Source: Ursus arctos
Taxonomy: Eukaryota > Chordata > Mammalia > Carnivora > Ursidae
Assembly: GCF_023065955.2 (NCBI RefSeq)
Contig: NW_026623050.1
Span: 20,232,501 to 20,296,500 of the forward strand
Length of the DNA stretch: 64,000 nt
Reading direction: 5' to 3'
Under the pieces are notes generated by a model that worked only from the letters and a program-made list of their open reading frames with translations, was not told the DNA's origin and searched no databases. A program made the translations under genes and the position numbers. The number at the start of each line of letters is the position of its first letter. Position 1 is the first letter of the stretch. This document shows positions 34,801-45,744 of this stretch, piece by piece.

Positions 34801-36485
34801 TCAAGAATGACACTGACGCTTTGTAAAACTCTCAAAGAACATAGTGAAAATATTTTCCAAAAATGGAAACGGAGGAGTGACTTGAGCTACCTGGAAGGTG
34901 GGATAGCTGCGAGTCCAACTGGTCGACAGAGGGAATTCTGCTCTTAACAAGCCAAACGGTGGCATCTGCCTATGTCAGAGCGCCACCGAAGTCTGGGGCC
35001 TGAGACTCAAAGGCAGAAATACTAGAAGTGACTGTGCTGCTACCACAGCCAGGACTGTAAGGATGACAAATTGAGTAGCACTCAAAGAACTGGATATTGG
35101 AATGTGCATCTCCAAGGTTGCAAAACACACACCACCTTTCCATTTTTCACTTAGAAATGGAGTCGGGAGTTCTGCCAAGCCTTATCCTCCTAGAGCACGG
35201 CACACGTGTGGTGCGACCTTTGACCAGCGCAGCCTGGCTCTCTCTTGCATCTCACCTGCTTCAAGTTTTTTTCTGTGTGCTGCCACACAGGAAAGGCGTT
35301 AATCTGTCGGGAGAAACACACCAACTCAAGAAGCAAACCACTTCACTTTGTGAAGTAGCAATAACGCTGCTTTCACTCCAAGAAAAATTTTAGGATGAAA
35401 AAAACCTTAGGAATTACAAGCGAGATCCATTGAGGATCACAGTCCAGATAATAAACAATTAGATAAATATCCCTGAGTTGAAAATAACTAGGGAAGAGAG
35501 GAGCTCCTTTATCATTGCCTTTTTTAAAAAACAAGAATGTGAGCACTCTGTATTTATTCACCCTATAGAGAAAGTGTGTCCAGAATATAGACCACCATCC
35601 TGCCTTTCCAGACTCAACCATTTGCACACTAGGGTATTAATTTCACTGCGTTTTATGATTTTTTTTTTACAGTATACTGAAATCATTTCACTGATTCCTT
35701 CAACAAAGGCCAGAAACTGTACTTGAACTCTTCTGTGATGAGAGATGCAGTACGTCCACACTTGCAGGAACTGTGGGTGTTGAGAGCTCCCATCCCACAT
35801 ACCCGACTCTGAAGGCTAACCTGAACCATTGGTTTGGTACACAGATGCTTACAATGGCTACTAAGATGTGTCAGACATGGTTCCACTTCTCCCTTGTCCT
35901 GTCTGCCCCACACCCTAACCCTCGTTGGCCACGTCACAGCATGGCTGTTCTCAGTTCCCAGGAATGTGCTCCCAGGGTACGTGGTGGCTTACTAACGCAC
36001 ACAGGATTCCATCACTTCACGGCGGGCTTTCTTTTCCACAGTCTAACATCCACCCTACGATCTCCCCATGTTGGGTACGAACAGCCTTGTTTCTAAGAAT
36101 TACCCTTGTGCCATGACCTCTCTACTCTCCTTTTCCCCTTTCTGGCTTTCTTGTCTCTGACCTCCAGGTACTTTTCCCAAACTCCAGTTCGTGTGTGCAA
36201 CAGCTGAGCTTACACCAACAATGCCAGTCCAGGAATGCACATTTTTGGGCAACACAGTGAGCTGCCATGTTAACTTCAAGGTATTGGACCCTCCTCCATA
36301 AGCTCAAGAGCTTCTATGTCTTCAAGGACTTCTACTTCTCCAATACGGGAAAGAGCTTTCTCCCATCTATTCCTGGGAATACAGCCATTTCAGGAACACT
36401 AATGCTTCTCAATACTGTGCTAGTTTTGGTGTTCCCATAATGTTAATGAACAGGCAGCATACTGGTACAAGTTGGTCCTGAGTTT
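31811..36485. other. Long stretch with little recognisable content
   Basis: There is an L2-like snippet around 32320-32400 ('TTTATTGAATGCCTGTTCTG'). The rest looks unique. Open frames up to 120 codons occur (for example 33830-34192 minus), but they show no motif, no splice context and no codon pattern I could call coding. Confidence 0.5.
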
Positions 36486-36498
36486 AAAACATCTGTAG

Positions 36499-36701
36499 AC
36501 CACGAGAGACTATGGACTCTGGGAAACAAACTGAGGGCTTCAGAGGGGAGGGGGGTGGGGGATTGGGATATGCCGGTGATGGGTATTAAGGAGGGCACGT
36601 ATTGCATGGTGCACTGGGTGTTTTACGCAAACAATGAATCAGGGAACACAACATCAAAAACTAAGGATGTACTTTATGGTGACTAACATAACATAATAAA
36701 T
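36499..36701 (+). repeat. Carnivore L1 3' UTR fragment
   Basis: 'CACGAGAGACTATGGACTCT', a G-rich stretch, 'GGCACGTATTGCATGGTGCA' and 'TATGGTGACTAACATAACAT' match the 3' end also present at 41.9-42.1 kb. It is flanked by AAAACATCTGTAG (36486-36498) and AAAACATCCGTAG (36702-36714). Confidence 0.9.
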
Positions 36702-36714
36702 AAAACATCCGTAG

Positions 36715-36814
36715 GGGTGCCTGGGTGGCTCAGTCAGTTAAGTGTCTGACTCTTGATCTCTGCTCAGGTCTTGATCTCAGGCTCGTGAGTTCAAACAAAA
36801 AACTAAAAAAGGCA
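36715..36814 (+). repeat. Short SINE fragment with A-rich tail
   Basis: Only the first ~85 bases of a SINE (GGTGCCTGGGTGGCTCAGTC to 'CTCAGGCTCGTGAGTTCA') are present, followed by an A-rich tail and a further copy of the flanking duplication at 36815-36826. The normal 3' half is missing although a tail is present. Confidence 0.85.
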
Positions 36815-36849
36815 AAAACATCTGTAAATATTTCTACCATATAACAATC

Positions 36850-37002
36850 TTTGAAAGACAGAAAGAATGCATGAGCAGGGTGAGGAGCAGAGGGAGGGGA
36901 CAAGCAGGCTCCTTGCTGAGCTCAATCCCATGACCCTGAGATCGTGACCTGAGGCAAAATCAAGAGTAGGATGCTTAACCAACTGAGCCACCCCGGCGCC
37001 CC
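36850..37002 (-). repeat. Carnivore tRNA-Lys SINE
   Basis: Body 'GAGGAGCAGAGGGAGGGGAC' and reversed head GAGCCACCCCGGCGCCCC. It faces the SINE fragment at 36715, giving an inverted pair. The 3' tail part is lost. Confidence 0.9.
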
Positions 37003-37029
37003 GCAACTTAGTTCTTTTAAAAACACTGA

Positions 37030-38205
37030 AATACTTCTGCTCAGTGAAGGAGACCATCAACAAAACGAAAAGGCAACCTACTAAATGGGAGAAAATATTT
37101 ACAAATCATATACCTGATAAGGGGTTAATATCCAAAATATATAAAGAAGTCATACAACTCAACACCAAAAAAACCCCAAAAAATTTGATTTTAACATGGG
37201 CAGAGGACCTGAATAGCCATTTTTCCAAAGAAGACTTACAGAGGGCCAACAGACACATGAAAAGACACCCAACATCACTAATCATCAAGGAAATACTAAT
37301 CAAAACCACAATATCACTTCATACCTGCTGGAATGGCTATTAGCAAAAAGACAAGAGATAACTTGATGACGACGTGGAGAAAAGGAAGCCTTCCTACGCT
37401 ATTGGCAGGAATGTAAATTGGTACAACCACTGCGTAAAACAGTGTGGAGTTTCCTCAAAAATTAAAAACAGAACCACCATATAACCCAGTAATTCCACTT
37501 CTCGTATTTGTCAAAAGAAAATGAAAAAACTAACTCAAAAAAATATCTGCACCCCATGTTCTGCAACATTATTTACAGCAGTTAAGGAAACAACCTAAAT
37601 ATCCACCAACAGATGGATAAAGATGATAAAGAAAATGGGATGGATACACATACACACACACACAGGAATACTACGTAGCCATAAAAAAAGGAAATCTTGC
37701 CATTTGTGACAACATGAATGGAACGTGAAGATGTTATGCTAAGTAAAATAAGTCAGACAGGAGAAAAACAAATACCGTATGATCTCGCTTATATGTGGAA
37801 TAAAAAAAAAAACCCAAAAACAAAAAGAAACCAAGCTCATGGATACAGATTGATGACTGCCAGAGGCAGGGAATGGGTGGTGGACAAAATGGGTGAAAGG
37901 AGTCAAAAGGTATAAACTTCCAGTTATGAAATAAATAAGTTAGAGGGATGTAATATACCGCATGGTGACTACAACTAATAACACTGGACTGCATATTTGA
38001 AACTTGCTAAGAGAGTAAATCTTAGAAGTTCTCATCATACAAAAAACTCTGTATGTATGGTGACAGATGTTAACAAGACTCATTGTGGTGATCATTTTGC
38101 AATATATGCAAATATTGAATCATGTTGTATGCCTGAAACCGATACATTGTATTAGAATTATATTGTATTACACCTCAATTTTTAAAGAAATTTTAAAAAT
38201 AAGAA
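37030..38205 (+). pseudogene. L1 ORF2 C-terminal part and 3' UTR, 5'-truncated
   Basis: 'TGAAGGAGACCATCAACAAA', 'GATAAGGGGTTAATATCCAA' and 'AACATCACTAATCATCAAGG' are the conserved ORF2 3' part; 'GTGGTGATCATTTTGCAATA' and 'CAATTTTTAAAGAAATTTTA' are the 3' UTR. Small open frames at 37044-37343 and 37718-37915 are remnants of this ORF. No intact protein remains. Confidence 0.92.
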
Positions 38206-38389
38206 TTTTTTTAAAGATTTTACTTATTTATTTGTCAGAGAGAGTGCACAAGCAAGGGGAGCAGTAGGCAGAGGGAGAAGCAGGCTCCCCGATGAGCAAG
38301 GAGCCCGATGTGGAACTCAATCCCAGGACCTGGGATCATGACCCGACCCAAAGGCAAATGCTTAACCGACTGAGCCACCCAGGCGTCCC
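38206..38389 (-). repeat. Carnivore tRNA-Lys SINE
   Basis: TTTTTAAAGATTTTACTTAT at one end and GAGCCACCCAGGCGTCC at the other. ATAAGAATT lies on both sides. Confidence 0.93.
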
Positions 38390-41300
38390 AGAAATATAAG
38401 AATTAGAAAAAAAAAAACAACAACTTTGAAACAGGCTCAGAATATCAAACTATTTCCTGATGCTTTAGCACCATTAAACACTGACATTAAGATTCTCAGC
38501 CCTGCCCATTAGATGTCAATAAGGTACAGACTGGCTGTAGGTCTTTTTGGTCCCCTTCAGGTCTAGTCTCTCAGCAGTGTATTCATAGCATGTGTCGAAC
38601 TGCTCCCTAAATAGTATCATATTCAGCTGAATTAGAAGGAAAGAAAACTCACCTAATGGGTAAGGTCTAATCGGATGTACTTCTTATTGATTCTCGGGAA
38701 GTCTTTCCTTGTTTCACCTATTCAGGAGGCAGTCTTGTAATGGACTGTTTACATTTCTGTCAGCAGCTGTTTATAGAATGGGGTGTGTCTTGGGTTTACT
38801 TATGCAAAAGGACTGAGGAACTACAACGTACTTGCAACTATCCAGCCAATTTCTAAATCGACCTGTCTGATCACAGTTGGCTACTGAGCTGTTGCTGTTG
38901 ATTTCTAATTTTACTGCATTTTGGTCAATAAATGTGATCTGCATAATAACAAATACCAGATTTGTTAAGATAAGTTTTATGACTGTTCCATGATTTTTTT
39001 AAAAAAATATTTGTATGCCCTGTGGTATGCAGAACTACATACATACGAGTTCCAGCTCGTTAATTGTGTTCTTCAATCTGATACAGTTTTATGTTTTGCT
39101 CTTTTATCTGTTCGTTTCTGAGAAAGGTGTGTTAAGAAACCGGATCATATTTATTTTTATAAAATAAGTAAAAGGTAATGTCCTAAAGGAGATGAATATA
39201 AAGCATCATAGAAGAACAAGCTATTCAGAGAGGTATTAAATCTGTGGTCTTCAATTTGTGTCCTGCAGAACTCTGAGATCCATGGAGGTACTTTAAGAGT
39301 TCTGCAAACTTTTATTCAAAATATCCGTTTTTCCCTTTATTGTTATTTTTTTGAATGGACTAAAAACTCTGACGGTCAAATGATTTATATACCAGATTTA
39401 GAGACCTCCAAATTGTTCACTTATGCTGCTGGGCTATTATTTGCTTCTGCCTTTATAGCATATATGTTATTTGAAATTTCTATAAATGTGTCATTAATTT
39501 AGAAGGCTATAATTTGCACTAGGCTTTTTTCTTTTTCTTTCTCTCTCTCTTTTTCTTTTAATTCAGAGTGGATTCATGTGTCCACTCTTGTGAAATTATT
39601 TAAAGAAGCACGTGCAAGCCGCACTCAATACATGACAGCAAAGCTCAGGCACATTTATTGGCACGTTTGCTTTCATCCTTTAGGACAGTCAGTTGAATAA
39701 GAAATGAACACAATATGTTGCATCAAAGCATTCAATTATAAAAATAAAAAGCAGGATGTAAGTGCAATAAAATTCAGTTCTTCTATATAATTACATAAAA
39801 TAAACATTCAATTATAGACCACTATAGAGATGATTTTATGTTTGGGGGGTTTTGTTGGACTTCTATAAACATGCTAGAGCTATTCTAAGTTTGGGTTACT
39901 TCTTGTCTGTAGCAAATCAGTATCTTCACAGCCAGCTGGATATTCCTGCACAGGGTCTCAGAAAACCTATATAATGTCATTATAGCAAACCTTTCACTGC
40001 CTCAGGAAACTGCTTTGGTCTAGTTAGTAACAAACTTTCTTTAGCAAGTTTCTTCAAACGAACTCTTACATGGCACTCCAACATATAAAAGCAATGAGAG
40101 TGGAACCATTCTGATGAAAAGATGGGTAGGAAACCTGACCTCCAAGGCCTGTGGCCCGATAAGGACTAACAAGAGCTCTTTTGTACACATTTGGAAACCA
40201 ATGAGGAAAGCTCTACCTTCAACCCAGCTCTGAATCATCTCATTTGCCTTCATACCCAAACACTTCCTGTCTGCCTAAACCCCTTAGACTGACAACTCAT
40301 TTGGAAGGCCTGCCAGGCTTTTCTGTTGAACATCCCCTAAAGATGTCATCTCTTGGATCTCCCCCCACTTACCACAATATTAGGAGTCCTCTCACCTGGG
40401 AGGGAAAACCTAAAATGTACTGGGTGTCCCTGGTGAGGACTCCAAGAAGGGCTACCTAAAGCCTGAAAGAGTAAGGTAAACCTATAAGAAAGAGTCTTGG
40501 AGACAATGCTCATTGGGTCACCCACAGGAAAGGAAGAGCTCTGGGTCTAAGTCTAAATAGTCCTGGGAAAAGCCAGATCAAACTGGCCGGAAGTGAACCA
40601 AGAGGCAGCACTGCCCCCACATAACCCACTTTGGGATAGGAACCAGTGTCCTTGAAAATGCAAACTGACGGAAGGATGTTTATAACCAGCTACACTGGTG
40701 ATCCTTTCCTTAAAGGTATAACGGACACATTGAGGCCATCAGAAAATATACCCAGATTAGCCTCAATAGACTCAAGAAGTTGTGCTTGGAGCCCTCAAAA
40801 GTCAAGATACGTTCTGAAGAACAGAATAAAACGTTGACATAGCAAACTTAAAATAACTGAGAATATATTATTTTGTGCTATGTCCAAAGCCACTTTAAAC
40901 CAAATTATAATGAGAATAGCATAGGGCACAAGGTGTTTTTTTTTAATACTGATGGGAGAAAAACTGAAGATTCTCTCCTCTAACCTGATTTTTTTCTATG
41001 AATTCAGGAGAAATGGCTAGTATTATATTTTATCCACAAAAACCCTTGTTCTAGCTAACGGCTATGTCACGAGGGATGTTTTTATGCCAAAGCATTGCTA
41101 CTTAAAACTATTAGGGAGTTCCAGGGAAGCAGGAAGGGGCATGGGGAAAATAGGAAAAGAGTAACCTCTGGTGTTGCCCATCAGAGCAGGCAGCCTCATG
41201 TGAAGGTGACACAGAACCAATGCCAGACACAAGGGGTTAAATACAAATGGAGGTTCCCAGACAGGAAGGTGGTCCACGTCATGTCAAAGTCAACCACCAA

Positions 41301-41815
41301 CAAGGTAAGGAATCGATCAAAAAGGGGAGAAGTAGCTTATGGATTGTGGGCGAGTGTTCCAGAAATTCAGGAGAACATCTAGTCATACAGACCGGAGAGA
41401 CCTTTTAGCTCATTACAGCCAGCAGGAGCAACACCTAGAAAAGGCCCTTAGCAATTGTTGCTTTATCAAAAACCAAAGAGATTCTCTAACCTTCTAAGTC
41501 AGGGTCATTTTTTCCAACCACTTGCCCTCCCCTGTTAGCCTATCCAATTTCCGAGGCTCCCTAATTGTTCCAACCAGATTCCTTCACTAAGTTTCCTCCT
41601 TTTACCCTGGGCAAAGGGAAAGCCAAGCATCCAGGTTAGCATTTGGTTCCCCAAAGCCATATCTGTCTTTGTCATTAGCCAAGCCTGAGATGAGGCACCT
41701 ATGAGAACCAAGCTCCTGTTTTCTGAATGATATTTTAAGGCAGGAGTCTGAGTATATAGAGTCTAAAGTGAGTAGGCAAGATGGTCACTCAGAAAGGTCT
41801 GGAAGGCCTTGTTTT
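38390..41815. other. Stretch without recognised elements
   Basis: No SINE, L1 or DNA transposon is recognised over 3.4 kb, which is unusual for this window. Short plus-strand frames at 40244, 40646 and 41095 (63-95 codons) show no family resemblance. Old unrecognised repeats cannot be excluded. Confidence 0.45.
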
Positions 41816-41829
41816 AAAAGGAGTGGATA

Positions 41830-42143
41830 CATCTATGGAACATAAGAACTAGGATGATCGGTAGGGGAAGAAAGGGATAAAGAAAGGGGGGGGTAATCAG
41901 AAGGGGGAATGAAACATGAGAGACTATGGACTATGAGAAACTGAGGACCTCAGAGGGGCGGGGGGGCGGGGGAATGGGATAGACCGGTGATGGGTAGTAA
42001 GGAGGGCACGTATTGCATGGTGCACTGGGTGTTATACGCAACTAATGAATCATCAAGCCTTACATCGGAAACCGGGGATGTACTGTATGGTGACTAACAT
42101 AATATAATAAAAAAATCATTAAAAAAATATAAATAAAAAAAAT
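41830..42143 (+). repeat. Young 5'-truncated carnivore L1 insertion
   Basis: AAAAGGAGTGGATA is repeated exactly at 41816-41829 and 42144-42157. The insert is an L1 3' UTR ('CATGAGAGACTATGGACTAT', 'GGCACGTATTGCATGGTGCA', 'TAACATAATATAATAAAAAA') with an A-rich tail. The perfect duplication implies recent retrotransposition. Confidence 0.95.
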
Positions 42144-42663
42144 AAAAGGAGTGGATAAAGAAACCTCAATATAGATTAACTAACACAAAATAAAAATTCT
42201 GACTATGAATCAGCAAGAGAACAAGCTAAGAGGGTAAAGAAAATTATAGACAAGACCATGAAGCACATGACAAAATACTGTGAGGATGTTAAGAATCCAC
42301 AAATTTATAAGAAATTGATAAGCAATGACTTCAGACATTTTGTTTGAGTGGCTGGAGGACATTCAAGAAGCAAATGATATTAAATTTTTTATTGAAATTG
42401 AAATGAGACTCTATATATGAGAGGTGATTGTAAAGTAGTAAGAAAAGGTTTTATAAGTCACACAGGAAAAATCAATCTCACAAGTCTATAAACATGTTTT
42501 AATAAGGCCACTTTTTTAAAATATAAAGTTAACTTCCACATACCAACAAATTTGACTGTAAAAGTTTGTAAGTTGAATGTTTTGACCTCGGGAATTATCT
42601 TTCCATAAAACAACAAACAAAAAACCGACAAAAGCAATGTTATCAATGGTATCCTTTTTATTT

Positions 42664-42865
42664 ATTTTTTTAGGAGTTCGTATTTATTAATTTGACAGAG
42701 AGAGAGAGAGAGAGAGACAGGGCACAAGCAGGGAGAGCGGCAGGCAGAGGGAGAAGCGGGCTTTCTACTGAGCGGGGAACCCGATGCAGGACTTGATTCC
42801 AGGACCCTGGGATCATGACCTGAGCTGAAGGCAGACACCTAACTGACTGAGCCACCCAGGTGCCT
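42664..42865 (-). repeat. Carnivore tRNA-Lys SINE
   Basis: Reversed tail, (GA)n stretch at about 42701-42717 and GAGCCACCCAGGTGCC. CAATGGTATCC and CAATGGTTTCC flank it. Confidence 0.93.
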
Positions 42866-42897
42866 CAATGGTTTCCATTTTAAATTAGAACTTTCCC

Positions 42898-43112
42898 GGA
42901 GTGCCTGGGTGGCTCAGTCATTAAGCATCTGCCTTTGGCTCAGGGAGTGATCCCAGAGTCCTGGGATCGAGCCCCACATCGGGCTCCCTGCACCCCTGGG
43001 AGCCTGCTTCTTCCTCTCCCACTCCCCCTGCTTGTGTTCCCTCTCTCACTGGCTGTCTCTTTCTCTATCAAATAAATAAATAAAATCTTTAAAAAATTAA
43101 AAAATTAAAAAT
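42898..43112 (+). repeat. Caniform SINE
   Basis: TAAATTAGAACTTTCCC (42881-42897) and a near-identical TAAATTAGAACTTCCCC after the tail are the target duplication. It lies 32 bases from the inverted SINE before it. Confidence 0.96.
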
Positions 43113-43129
43113 ATAAATTAGAACTTCCC

Positions 43130-44600
43130 CATATATTTGCATATCACATAAAAATACAATTGCTATATAGCTATCAAGCTTTAAAAATAAACTAAAACTT
43201 CTAACAATAGATGCCAATGATATTAATCAATTTTTAAGGAGAAATCACCCTAAAAATTCATATATGAATGCCCCAGAAGAGGCTTTACATATTCACATTT
43301 CAGATTCCACTGCGTAGAAATTACAATTTTTAATTTGAAATAATTTCCCTTAATTGCTGGTGCCTCTGAGTAGTGGAAATACACATTGCTTCAGCTCCTG
43401 CAAAATAATTCTAAACTGTGAACATTTTGACACAGGAAAGAACAGATATTAAAGCTCTATCACCACTAATCTAAAAGCACTTAATCTTATGTTCTTTGCA
43501 GGAGACAGAAGCTCATAAAAGAACACGTGTAGGCGTCTACTATTAGGAAACTGGACATTTTTCATATCCATTCTAGTAGAAGAGGTTTTTCCTTTTGTTC
43601 AGAATGCAAAATGTTTAAGAACTCAGGAGATGCAGTGTGATTTTCCAAACCAAAATGTGGGGCATATGGTCAGTGGATTTTTGTGATCCTTTCAAGAAAA
43701 AGAAATAGAGTTTGGAAATATAGTTTAGTTATCAAAGTACTGAAATTCCTGAAGCATCTCACTAATTTATAGGGTAAATACATAAGAATGACATGCATTA
43801 TTATTTGGGTTCCCTGCACTTCTGACACCAGGGCTCAAGGGTGAGGCGCTACTGATTGCCATAGTCGGGGAAAAGGAAGGGAAGTTGTTTCAAAGGAAAC
43901 ATCCTTACCTGTTTATGTTCCTTTTCTCACAGCCTCAAGTAATTAACAGAATAACCACAAACTAAGCCCAATGCTCCTCTGCCTACCCTACTCTCACCCT
44001 GGAAACCTGCCTTCATAAGCCACATCCTACTCTGGATATTCTTTTAACCAACATTTTCTCACTATGTATGAGTGCTTTGCCTTGCTTAACTTGTAGGAGT
44101 ACTATGCTACGTTAAGTACTCCTCTCCATTCCCACGAACGTGTCTCAACTCTCCAGGAAACTTGCACATTTCCTGAAGACTGTCTTCTTGTGGATTCCTT
44201 GTCCACCACCCCTCATAACCAGACTGTCACTCAACCGCTAATTGTGTTTACCATCTGGCTTTCTCTAACAGCCTCTTCCTTCCTCTGGTTCCCTCTGTTC
44301 GTTGCTGATTTCATCCAGGAGTGACCCCAAAAAGTGTCTTGGGTCTCCACTGATAGCCGCTCTGTTTTGGTAAACTAAATTGTATTTGTGTTCAACTCAA
44401 CAGTATTTGATAAGCAACTGAGATGTTGCCCGGTATTGTGCTAGCAATTGAATGGCATGAAAGAGATACGTGACCCAGACGCTCTCCTCAGTAAGTTGGT
44501 AGCTGGGACGAGGAAACAAAATGAACTGATTTTCAACAAAGGACAAATAAGATAAACAGGAAGCAAAATGTCTAGCATGCTATGTAGACCACCCAGCATA
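43130..44600. other. Stretch with no clear gene
   Basis: There is an L2-like snippet around 44390-44470 ('GATGTTGCCCGGTATTGTGC'). The rest is not recognised. Confidence 0.4.
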
Positions 44601-44609
44601 GGACAACAA

Positions 44610-44790
44610 AAGTGCAAAGGGCTTGAAGTCAGAAGACCCGAACTCTGCTACTTACTCCCTAGCTGTGTGACCTATGGCAAGTCACATAACCTCTCCTGGT
44701 CTGTTTCCTCAATATGGGAATATTTATCTAGCAAGGTTAGTGGAGGGACTAAAGAATACATTATGTGAAAGCATTTTATAAACTATAAAC
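44610..44790 (+). repeat. MIR SINE
   Basis: 'GCTTGAAGTCAGAAGACCCG', 'CCTAGCTGTGTGACCTATGG' and 'CAAGTCACATAACCTCTC'. Confidence 0.85.
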
Positions 44791-45149
44791 GGCTGGGTAC
44801 CTGTAAGATAGTGGTTTTACAAGACAAATAGACTCTGGGAGGTCAGAAAGACAGAATTCGCTGACCAAGTCTTCAAGCAGGAGCCAGAGCCTGAGCTGAA
44901 AACCTTCCAAACCAAGAAGGATTCAGCAAGGTGGTCAGGAATAGGAAAGAAAGAAAAAGCTTGTCTGGTGCACGGGCATGTTTTGACTTTAATTTAACAA
45001 GTATTGAGAAGCCCTGTCGACTACTTCTAAGGCTACAAATATGACTAAGAAATAATTCTTCCCCTAAAAATTTAGTCAGAGAGACGTAAGACAAGCAACT
45101 ATAAATTCAAAGGAATGCTCATAAGGTAACACAGCAAGTTGAAGAGGGC

Positions 45150-45290
45150 TGGATGACCAATCAGTGTGTGGGTTTCTAGTTCTGGCTCTGCTACTATCTG
45201 TGTGCTACCCACCATGGGTCACTATCCCTCTCCAGGCCTTGTTTCCTCAAATATGAAATAAGAGGTTTCAACTCCAGTCTCTTTCCTAGA
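45150..45290 (+). repeat. MIR SINE 5' part
   Basis: 'TTCTGGCTCTGCTACTATCT' and 'TTTCCTCAAATATGAAATAA' fit MIR; the 3' end is lost. Confidence 0.6.
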
Positions 45291-45542
45291 AAACATTCTA
45301 TTCCCTGATTCTAGGTTCAGAGCCCAGGGTCTAACCATGAAAAAGTTAAGTGGGGTCATAGCAGCAGCTATTGCTTGTATCACCCCTCACTCCTTAAAGA
45401 GGAGAGCCTAGACAAGGGCACCAGCAGCGGGAATGATGTGGAAGGAATCCAACAGATGTTAATTTAAAAATAATAGAATGCAGTACCACAGTGGTTAGAA
45501 GAGAAAGCAGCAAAGACAAAGAGCTCCAGAAAATGAAACTGG

Positions 45543-45744
45543 ATGGGACACCTCGGTGGCTCAGTTCGTTGAGCATCCGGCACTTGGTTTCGGCTCAGGT
45601 CATGATCTCAGGGTCCTGAGACTGGGCCCCACATGGGTCTCTGCATCAGCTCAGAGTCTGCTTGTCCTTCTCCCTCTGCTCCTCCTCATGCTTGTTCTCT
45701 CTCTCTCTCTCTCTCACATAAATAAATAATATCTTTAAAAAAAA
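45543..45744 (+). repeat. Carnivore tRNA-Lys SINE
   Basis: 'TGGGACACCTCGGTGGCTCAG', a (CT)n stretch and 'ATAAATAAATAATATCTTTA'. It is more diverged than most copies here. Confidence 0.9.
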
